Source: Sapria himalayana
Lineage: Eukaryota; Streptophyta; Magnoliopsida; Malpighiales; Rafflesiaceae
Reading direction: 5' to 3'
DNA length: 64,000 nucleotides
NCBI GenBank assembly: GCA_029783825.1
Contig: JAREIK010000775.1
Coordinates: forward strand, 88,794-152,793
The notes under the pieces are model-generated. The model did no database searches, was not told the DNA's origin, and saw only the letters and a program-made list of their open reading frames with translations. This document shows, in pieces, positions 55,941 to 64,000 of the stretch. How positions within the stretch are numbered: position 1 is the stretch's first letter; every line of letters begins with the position of its first letter. The translations under genes were made by a program, and so were the position numbers.

Positions 55941-56906
55941 GATAAATAGATAAACAAATATATAAATAGATATCTATACAGATAGATAGATAAATATAGA
56001 GATATATATACAGATAGATAGAGAGATAGTTAATCAGATAGATTGATTGAAGTTAGACTAGTAGATAGATAGATAGACAAATAGCTAGATAGCCACATAG
56101 ATGGATTATTTGATTGACACATTGATTAGATAAATTTATAGACCAATAGATAGACAAATTGATAAAAAGATTGATAGATAAATAGATAGATAGATAGATA
56201 AATAAATAGACAGGCAGAAAGATAAATAGATAAACAAATAGAGATATAGATAAATATAAAAATAGATAGATGAATATATAAATAGATAAATATATATATA
56301 AATAGAAATATAAATAGATTGATTTGTAGACAAAATGATAGACAAATTGATTCACGAGTGTTAGATATATTGTTAGATAGATTTATAGACACATTGATGG
56401 ATTAATTGATAAATAGTTTAATGGGCAAATTGATATATAATTAGATAGAAAAATAGACAAAAAGATAGATATATACATAAAAAATGACAGATAAATAGAA
56501 ATAAAGATAGAAAGACACATAGATTGGCATATAGTTTAACATATAGATAGATAGATAGATATACAGATTGATAGATAGATTAATATAAAGATTAAAAAAA
56601 GATTGATAGATAGATTCATAGACAAATTGATAGATATATTGATAAAATTATAGATAGAGAGATTGATTGATAGATAGATTAATAGACAGACAGAAATAAA
56701 GATAGATATATTGATTGAAAGACAATTTGATCGACATATTGATAGAAAAATTAATAAACAGATTGATGCATAGATAGATAGATTGATAGATTGATATATT
56801 GATATATTGATTAAGAGATAGATAGATATATATATATATATATATAGAAAGTTAGATAGATGATAGATAGATAGACAAATAGATAGTTAGATAGATATAA
56901 AAATAG
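55919..56906 (-). repeat. Degenerate TCTA/GATA satellite, array F (inverted)
   Basis: The same satellite with GATA, GATT and GACA units on the + strand, so the TCTA strand is now the - strand. A short TA run occurs at about 56829-56845. Confidence 0.97.
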
Positions 56907-56946
56907 CACTACAACAAAAATCATAATCAATGATGCTTAAAAAGCA

Positions 56947-56947
<1 letters not shown>

Positions 56948-57007
<60 letters not shown>
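56948..57007. repeat. TA microsatellite inside the second CACTA
   Basis: About thirty TA repeats 40 bases inside the left terminus. Confidence 0.95.
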
Positions 57008-57010
<3 letters not shown>

Positions 57011-57063
57011 GTTGCTTATCGATAGCGTCATCCACCAGCGTGACATAAAACGTCTATACATAT

Positions 57064-57191
57064 AATGACATTTTATTGCAGTGTCGTTGAATCATACCTT
57101 GACGCTAAAATAAAGCATCATTTTTATTAAAAATGACGTTTTATTTTAGCATCAAGGTATGATTCAACGACACTGCAAAAAAAACGTCATT
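57064..57191. repeat. Long subterminal hairpin
   Basis: An inverted repeat with arms of about 60 bases. The left arm contains GCAGTGTCGTTGAATCATAC and the right arm its exact inverse GTATGATTCAACGACACTGC, closing on a loop of a few bases near 57127. Arms are nearly perfect, more conserved than the surrounding element. Confidence 0.92.
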
Positions 57192-57719
57192 ATATGTTGT
57201 AGCTATCATAAATTTTTTTAATATTATGACACTTAGTAAAAGTGTCAAGGAAGAATATGATTTAAATAAATTTAAATTTAATAATTATTGTAAATATATT
57301 TTCACCTGTTATAGTAATACTGCATGCACATAAGAATAGCATTCTTTACAATCCATACCAAGAATACAGTTTTCAAGTACAATGGGGAACTCGGACTTCT
57401 TACAAATCAAAAAAAAAATATAACACAATTTCAACATTCATTACTTAAATTCAATTCAAAATTTTTGATATATGCAACCCAATTGTGCCTTATCTCCATA
57501 AAAACTTGTTCCTGCTAGCCTGACAAAGTTGAGAGTTAATTTTCAAATAAGGTAACCAGCATACAAAAAGATGAACAATAAATACTTACACTTGCAGAAA
57601 AAAATATATTATAGAGCATTGGAAAAAAAAACAGGAATGATAATAACATATCATAAAAACAATATATATAACAATTGACATATACGATTAAACAAATTTA
57701 ACAACAACAAAAACAGAGT
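57192..57719. other. Second CACTA, left interior, no recognised gene
   Basis: AT-rich. A + strand open frame at 57324-57518 has no family features and lies opposite the transcribed strand of the protease gene, so I do not call it. Confidence 0.5.
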
Positions 57720-58515
57720 TAGTAGTAATGGATAAAATATAAAGCAGAAGATTTATCAATTATGACATAAAATTTTTGATGAGGTATGTTTTTTAAAGTG
57801 AAATTTCTTTGAGCCCTGCATTAAGAAAAAAAGATTTTGTTACCAATAAATGCTTCATTCTATAATATGAAGGGAAAAACTTACATATTAACAATGTCTT
57901 TAAGATCATCTGAAGGTTGATGATGCAAGGAATCAAGGTAATAGGGAATCAAAGTCATTATGTCAAGTACCACCAATACCCAATGACAACTACAAAATTA
58001 ACATTAGTGTAACAAAATAACATTTATAATTTGATAAATATGCATACTTATAATCATACTTATGTTAAATAACTTACCCTGGGTTATATGGAATAAAAAC
58101 AAAATCTACATTATTTGCATTCATCAACTGATTAGCTATAACACTTGACCTATTTTTCATGCTTGCTTCTCCCAATCCAGCTTTGGAAACCAAGGTTGGA
58201 TTTACAAAAATAAATCGCTCTGCCTCTATAGCATCAACCATCTTTGTATGGAAGTGCCTGATTTAATTTCATACAATATTTAAAAGTTTTAATATTTTAA
58301 TTTAACTAATATTGAATATAATTCTCATTATGAAAAATTAAAGCATAAATAAGATAGTTAAAATATATGAAAAACATATTAAATGTTTCTCTTACCATAT
58401 ATAGAACATAAGGCAATTAGATGATACCTCTGTTGATGATATTATGATATCCATATCTTCTTTCTTGAGGAAGGTCTTAAATGATTGTCCAAAACCCTAC
58501 TCTATGCAAATTGTG
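57720..58515 (-). pseudogene. Ulp1-like (C48) cysteine protease domain gene of the CACTA element
   Basis: Four - strand exons with GT-AG boundaries. E1 (about 58500-58396) reads FKTFLKKEDMDIIISS..NCLMFYIW. E2 (58257-58078) reads HFHTKMVDAIEAERFIFVNP, then NQLMNANNVDFVFIPYNPG. E3 (57989-57885) reads CHWVLVVLDIMTLIPYYLDS. E4 (from 57815) reads AQRNFTLKNIPHQKF. Splicing E1-E2 (TG|G) and E2-E3 (GG|T) keeps frame. HWVLVV and YYLDS carry the catalytic His and Asp of SUMO-protease-like C48 enzymes, and FVNP/IPYNTG-HW is typical of transposon-encoded copies. The following block, where GSxECGYYVM with the catalytic Cys is expected, is not found: E4 diverges right after NIPHQ. The gene is therefore probably a 3'-truncated relic. 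Confidence 0.8.
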
Positions 58516-60119
58516 GGATAAATAACAATTTGACAGTCACCATCATATTGTGATACTTAGAAAAAAAATTAACCCTCAAGAATATTCAATGAATCAAAAA
58601 TCATTTATAAATATTAGAGTAATCAAGAAAAATATATTTAGCCACCCAAAATATTATCATGTTCCATTATGGAATAGATTCGCATTTTGGAATATTATCA
58701 ATCAATTAGTTAATTTGTAGTTATAACTTTAGGTGCTAATGAGACGAGACAACTCACAAGCTACTCGGACTTAACACAATTAAAATTTGATCAAAACTCA
58801 ACTCATGTAAGATCAATTCGAGTTTGAGCATGACTAAAAATGTTAACTAGTTTAGTCGACAAACTAGTAACTCAACTCAAATAGATCACAACTCAAAAAT
58901 TTTTGTATATAAAATTTTAAATTTTTTTTATTTATATCTCTATTTTAGGAGATGAAATCTATAATATATCTCTATTTTTTTATTCTTAAAAATCATACTT
59001 TTTTATTATTTATGTAGTTATAAATATATTTATTTTTAAAATATTTAATTTTCACTAAAGAAAATATATAATAAAATAGGATATTATTCTATAAATTATA
59101 TTAATAAATTAATATTATAATGAATATATAAAAACTATTATTATAATTTATATCCAAATTATAAATTAGTCTTTATACATTTTTATATAAATCTTAAATA
59201 GTTTTCAGCTTACTTTTTATTTTATCTAAGCTTAGTGTTCTAACCTTAACAACTAATTTTAAGAGAATTGTATAATTTTTTTACCAAACCAAACAAAATT
59301 CAATGTTGGATTCCACCCACTTACAACATTCAATGGAATGGTTGCATTCTTGTTGCATTAAAGGAAGCATGGTTCAAGGTGGGTCATGTGTCAGAAGGCA
59401 AATCACATGCCCACCCTTATCACACCCAACCCATGACATTTTTTGTAGCTATCATGTATGCTCAAATCACAGTCTCACAAGCACCACCCCAAGACCCAAC
59501 ATGACCCATGTCAAGCATAAGACTCGAACCAAATTTAGTCTAGATGGCTAGTAAGTTGGATCAAGCTAAGCTACAGATACACAATGAACAAGGGCCACTC
59601 CATCATCCCTCCATTATCAAAATCTAACACTACAATTTAATCATCAAAGCATACATTTTTCCTTGAAACTAACTATTCTAGTAGTTTTTTAGACATGTTT
59701 AAACCATCACTAATGTATAAAAATTTGTCATTACATCTACCCCGAAATTGGTAAGAGAGATTGGGTAAATGGTGAAAAAAAACTATTCTAGCAGTTTTTA
59801 CTTCATCATGACAGTAATTTTCCATGAACAAATAAGGTATTGTCAAATAAAATGCTAAGCTAGGAAAGATGAGACAATGTTAAGGAAAATGGTACTTGGA
59901 ATGATAAAGCTTTCAGAAATAGTAAATCAGGAGGTATCCACAAAGTGAAGCTACTAAACTTAATAAACAACATTGTAGAGTCTACACAAAATACACAAAT
60001 AAATAAAGTTTATAGCACACTCCAATCAGGCTACATACCAGGCTTCTTATACACAGAGACAAACATCTACTTGATGCATTTGAAGCTTAAAAATAAAAAC
60101 TTTTAAAGATTACCAATAG
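58516..60119. other. Second CACTA, central interior, no recognised gene
   Basis: 58735-58890 contains decayed repeats of an ACTCAACTC/GAGTTTGAG motif that could be an older dispersed repeat. 58890-59270 is AT-rich. 59270-59600 is GC-richer and has overlapping + strand frames (59268-59504, 59303-59551) with no motif I can name. 59600-60119 shows nothing. Confidence 0.5.
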
Positions 60120-60923
60120 GATGGGTATGGTATACTACTACTCCTATCATTACTTCCGGACCTTAACTGGCAGCCATACCCAAGTGGCGACTAAGAAAGT
60201 CTCTGACCCAAATCATAAGAAATGCCAGAGAAAGGTGACCCATATGCATTGGGGTGGTTCATGCTATTAGGGAAGGCTGACACTTAATAAAATCAAAAAG
60301 TATACAGCACTAGAGACGCAGAAAACAATAGACCCAGAAAGGAATCACAACTCATGAAAGTTCTAAAAGTATAGTACCTCCTGAATAACAACGGGGAGAA
60401 GAATAGGATGATCCCCTACATGACTCAAACAAATCGCTTGGATTGAAGTAATTTTTCACTTCCACTCAACATCAAAGGAGAATGCATTGGCACTCCAGAT
60501 GAATTTGGGGAAGAAACATCACATTACAAACGTTCTGCAGTTTATATTGCCCAGAAATTTGCACAAAGAAGAGTTTTGCTAGTTTAATTCATAACAGGCA
60601 AAATCATGTCCAATGGGCAGTAGGAGAAACTGCAGGAAGTACAACAATTGGATCCAGCAGAATAGATAAATTCACATACAGTCAAATGCTTGTAGAAAAT
60701 AATGGATACACCGTAAACTTTAGGGTACGATCATAGATAACCACTAGACTAGAGAAAAGCTTGATAGCATAGTCTGCAATCTCACGAGTTTCATATTCTG
60801 CAAAAGCATATCCTTTGAATTTGTCATTCTCCTTATCCCGAGCAAAGTGCAACTTCAGAACTCTCCCAGCTTGAATTAAAATATCATACAAAACCCTATC
60901 GCTCACCCTTTCATCCAAATTCC
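60120..60923 (-). pseudogene. Captured RRM-domain RNA-binding protein gene
   Basis: The - strand exon 60923-60712 follows a clean TTTTTTCAG acceptor. It reads GNLDERVSDRVLYDILIQAG, then KLHFARDKENDKFKGYAFAEY, IADYAIKLFSSL and DRTLKFT, with a GTGTAT donor. KGYAFAEY is the RNP1 motif and GNLDERV the end of RNP2. The spacing is that of one RRM like those of SF3B4/RBM7-type proteins. A middle exon (about 60540-60375) reads VPMHSPLMLSGSEKLLQS with a TGA. A last exon (about 60275-60125) reads AFPNSMNHPNAYGSPFSG, then LGQRLS, TAG (60191-60193) and RSSSIPYPS. This is the Ser/Tyr/Gly-rich tail seen in a family of plant single-RRM proteins. The exon with the first RNP2 half is not found. Stops indicate a pseudogene with introns retained. 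Confidence 0.8.
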
Positions 60924-61989
60924 CTGAAAAAATTATCACAATATATAATATAAATATGTTCCGTGAATACTTAGAGAATCGAGATATTGGATGCTTAGAA
61001 AAACAAGATAATTATGGAAGAAGAATTTTGTCGAGAAGTTGGTGACCAAAAAATATGGAGCTTGCTCTTTTCTATCCGTTACATTCATGACCCAATCAGC
61101 CTTCAAATAGGCATTAAAGATAAATTGAAAAATACCCCACTATGTGGAAGAACACCCCCACTCACTTTACAAAATAAACTACCCCAACTTAAGAGAAAAA
61201 TAAGGAAAAGACTAAGTATAAGTCAACAACTGAAATGGGTAAAGAGTGGGTAGTTAATGGTGTTTTGTTTGAAGTTGTACTGACAAGAACGTAACCAAAA
61301 CAATGTTTAAATTTGGTAGTGGTTCGTGTAATGGCCTAAGTATGCTGACGACTACAGATTGCCAATAGGTTACCCTCATCAATTCTAGTGATTAAATGCG
61401 CTGTTTTTTGATAAAAATTAAATGTATGGAAGAGCATATATAATTAGAAACATAATGGGGAAACTTACAGGATGCTGCAAATATGGCCAATGATATCAAA
61501 GATGCGAGCTTGAAGCCGAGGTGTTGGAAATGGCCAAACGTGATGAAGAAGACGCACAAGTCTTTCTAGCGATCGATTCTTTATTATATTAAATTAAGTT
61601 AAAAATAATATTAAATTAATTACATAATTTTATTAAATCACCTTATATTTACATTATATTTTTATTTCTCTTAGGGATAAACTAAATATTAACAAATTAA
61701 TTTTAAAATTAAATATTATTACTTATTTTATAAATAAAAAACTCAATTTTGAATGTAAAAATATTTAGATATTTTTAAATTTTATCATAAGTTTCTGTTT
61801 ATTTTTAATAAATAATTTTCAACTAAAATTTGATAATTTTTTTATTATTATAGAGTAAAAATAAAAATATTATTAATTATTTAAAAAAAATAAATAAGAA
61901 ATTAGTAACTAATCAATAAATTCAAAATTAAATTTTTCACATCCACGACACTAATAAAAGTGACAATGTTTTTAATTTTCAGCCCCTTA
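60924..61989. other. Second CACTA, right interior
   Basis: Apart from the candidate exon at 61478-61573, only AT-rich sequence is visible. A + strand frame at 61014-61253 lies next to the RRM acceptor on the opposite strand and is probably intron. Confidence 0.5.
61478..61573 (-). other. Candidate captured exon, unidentified
   Basis: The - strand sequence reads LERLVRLLHHVWPFPTPRLQ, then ARIFDIIGHICSIL, and ends exactly at a consensus GTAAGTTT donor. It is clearly GC-richer than its surroundings. The + strand also has an open frame here (CELEAEVLEMAKRDEEDAQ), so the coding strand is not certain. I do not recognise either protein. Confidence 0.35.
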
Positions 61990-62314
61990 TTCTTTGGAAA
62001 TTTTTAAGGAGTTAAGAAATTTTCCTAACCTATTAGTCTTAACAATGACACATCTAGTAAGAGTCATTAAATGTCTACTTACAAATATAATAATGACATT
62101 TTATAAAAGCGTCAAAATATAAAGCATCATTAATTTTAAGATTTGTTGTAGTAACAAAGACACTTCTAGTAAGTATCATAAAAACTTAATACATTTTCCA
62201 AATAATGACGCTTTTAGAAAAGTGTCATAAAATGTCTAATTACAAATAGTATAATGACATTATCTGAAAGCGTCAAGATATAAAGCGTCATTAATTTGCT
62301 GGTTTGTTGTAGTG
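61990..62314. repeat. Right subterminal region with duplicated terminus
   Basis: Two tandem copies of a 161-bp terminal module: the first ends in TTTGTTGTAGTA at 62153, the second in TTTGTTGTAGTG at 62314. Each contains AATGACATT, an AAGCGTCAA-type motif and AAAGC(A/G)TCATTAATTT. Confidence 0.85.
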
Positions 62315-64000
62315 TAGATAGATAGATAGATAGACAGATAGATAGATAGATATATTTAAAGTGAGATTGTACGATAGATAAAGAGATAGATATAAATATA
62401 GATAGATAGAATTTTTGATTGACATATTGATATAGATTGATAGACTGATTAATAGAGAGATTGAAAAACAAATTAATAGAAATATAGATAGATAGATTGA
62501 GTGATTGATATATAGATAGATAGACAGCTAGATTGATTGATTGATTGATAAATACACAAATAAATAGATAGATTGATAGTCATATTGATCAATAGATTGA
62601 TAGACAGATTGATGGATAGATTGATAGACTGATATATAGACAGGTGGATAGACAATTAGATAGAATGATAGATAGACAAAAAGATAGAAAGATAGATAGA
62701 CATATAGATAGACTGATACATAGATAGACAAACAGATAGATAAACAAATAGATTGATATAAATATAGTTAGATAGATAGACATATATATAAACTGATATC
62801 TAGATAGATATATAGATAGATAGATAAAAAGATAGAGAGAAAAGATAGATAGACAAATAGATAGAGAGAAAGATAAACAGATAGATTGATAGATAGAAAG
62901 GATGACAACTAGAAAGAATGACATATAGATATATAGACTTATAGAAATACAAATAGAAAGAAAGATAGATAGATATATTGGTAGATATATAGACAAAGAG
63001 ACAAATAGATAGACAGTTAGATAAATAGGCAAAATGATAGACAAATAGTTAGACAGACATATAGGAAGATGGATAGACAAATAGATATACAAATTGATAA
63101 AAAAATATATATAAATAGATATATAGATAAATAGACAAATAGATAGTTAGATAAATAGACAGACAAATAGATAGATAAATAGATAGATAGATATATAGTT
63201 AAACAGATAGATAGTTGGATTGATAGATAGATAGATAAACAAATAAAATTATAGATAGATAGACACATACATAAATAGATAGACAGATTAATCAATAGAT
63301 TGATGGTAAAATTGAAATGCAGATAGGTATATAGATAGTAGAAAGATAGATAGGCAAATAGATAGAGATAAAAAAATAGATAGACAGAGAGATAGATAGA
63401 AAGCTAGATACACAGCTTGATAGATACATAGATAGGTAGATAGATTTATAGATATATAGACATATAGATAAACATATATATAGATAGATAGATAGATAGA
63501 TAATTAAATAGATACATAAATAGATAGAAAAATAAAGAAATGGATAGATAGACAAACTATTAGATAGATATCTATACACACATAAAGATAGACATTTAGA
63601 CAGACAAATAGAAAGATAGATTGGTACATAGTCAAAAAGATAGAAAGATAGATAGATAGATAGCTAGATAGATAGATAAATAACTAGATAGATAGATAAC
63701 TAGATAGATAGATTGATTGATTGATTGAAAAATATATAGACGAAAAGAATGTTTGATTGATAAATAGATAGATATAAAGTTAGAACATATAGATAGACTG
63801 ATAGAAATATATATATATATATATATACACACACAAACACACACACATTCAAAAAGACCAATAGACATATAGATAGGCATATAGACAAAATGACAAAATG
63901 ACAAAAAGACAAATATATAGACTGAAAAATATACAGACGAATAGATAGATAGATAAAAATATATATATGTAGACAAAAAGACATATAGATATAAATATAA
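62315..64000 (-). repeat. Degenerate TCTA/GATA satellite, array G (inverted), open at the window end
   Basis: GATA/GATT/GACA units on the + strand, as in array F. An AC run of about 25 bases lies near 63824-63847. The array continues past the window end. - strand open frames are SIYL repeats and not genes. Confidence 0.97.

Larger units (their letters stand above)
56907..62314. mobile_element. CACTA transposon, second family, with Ulp1-like protease gene and captured RRM gene
   Basis: The left end is CACTACAACAAAAATC and the right end GGTTTGTTGTAGTG, its inverse. TAG precedes the left end (56904-56906) and follows the right end (62315-62317), a perfect 3-bp target duplication. The subterminal motifs (GACGCTTT, AGTGTCAT, AATGACATTTTA) differ completely from the first family. 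The interior has a decayed Ulp1-like cysteine protease gene, a class of C-terminal domain carried by many plant CACTA and Mutator elements, and a captured host RRM gene, both on the - strand. No TNP2-type transposase is visible, so it is non-autonomous. Length 5408 bp. Confidence 0.88.

Noticed and set aside
59268..59551. Two overlapping + strand open frames in the second CACTA
   Set aside because: No recognised motif, overlapping frames, opposite strand to the supported genes.
55919..64000. GATA-oriented arrays considered as a different satellite family
   Set aside because: They are the reverse complement of the same TCTA units, with the same variant spectrum.

Overview
This is plant nuclear, non-genic DNA. 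About 41 kb of the 64 kb is a degenerate TCTA/GATA tetranucleotide satellite, and five non-satellite islands interrupt it. The plant origin rests on the islands: CACTA (En/Spm) transposon termini with 3-bp target duplications, a fragment of a BASIC PENTACYSTEINE gene (a plant-only family), a plant-type SWIB pseudogene, a probable kinesin-12 tail, and plant-style GT-AG introns. The species cannot be named from the sequence. I see no intact host gene and no rRNA, tRNA or CRISPR.

Layout. 1-4296: TCTA array. 4297-5925: island with a decayed snRNP SmF gene piece (+ strand) and palindromic TATATACGTA repeats. 5926-11215: TCTA array. 11216-14700: island with unassigned open segments, a 38-bp minisatellite, a hexamer run and a SWIB-domain pseudogene (- strand). 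14701-35118: TCTA array. 35119-46389: an 11.3-kb CACTA element (target duplication TTA) carrying pieces of at least four host genes (kinesin-12-like tail, SmF, BPC, P-loop kinase), all on the - strand, with a second CACTA element nested at 40146-44232. 46390-51301: TCTA array. 51302-52109: a lone CACTA end of the same family. 52110-55918: TCTA array containing a ~1.1-kb tandem duplication. At ~55919 the satellite flips polarity through a short palindrome, and GATA lies on the + strand to the window end. 56907-62314: a 5.4-kb CACTA element of a second family (target duplication TAG). It carries a multi-exon Ulp1-like (C48) protease gene whose catalytic-Cys segment I could not find, and a captured RRM gene. 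62315-64000: GATA array.

How the parts relate. The satellite is the substrate and the CACTA elements inserted into it. The captured fragments within each element share one transcriptional direction, keep recognisable introns, and carry stops or frameshifts, so they are transduplicated pseudogenes rather than working host genes. Two islands 31 kb apart share the same SmF intron sequences, so they descend from one captured copy. The many long Ser-Ile-Tyr-Leu open frames on the TCTA strand are a by-product of the repeat (TCT ATC TAT CTA has no stop in any frame) and are not annotated as genes.
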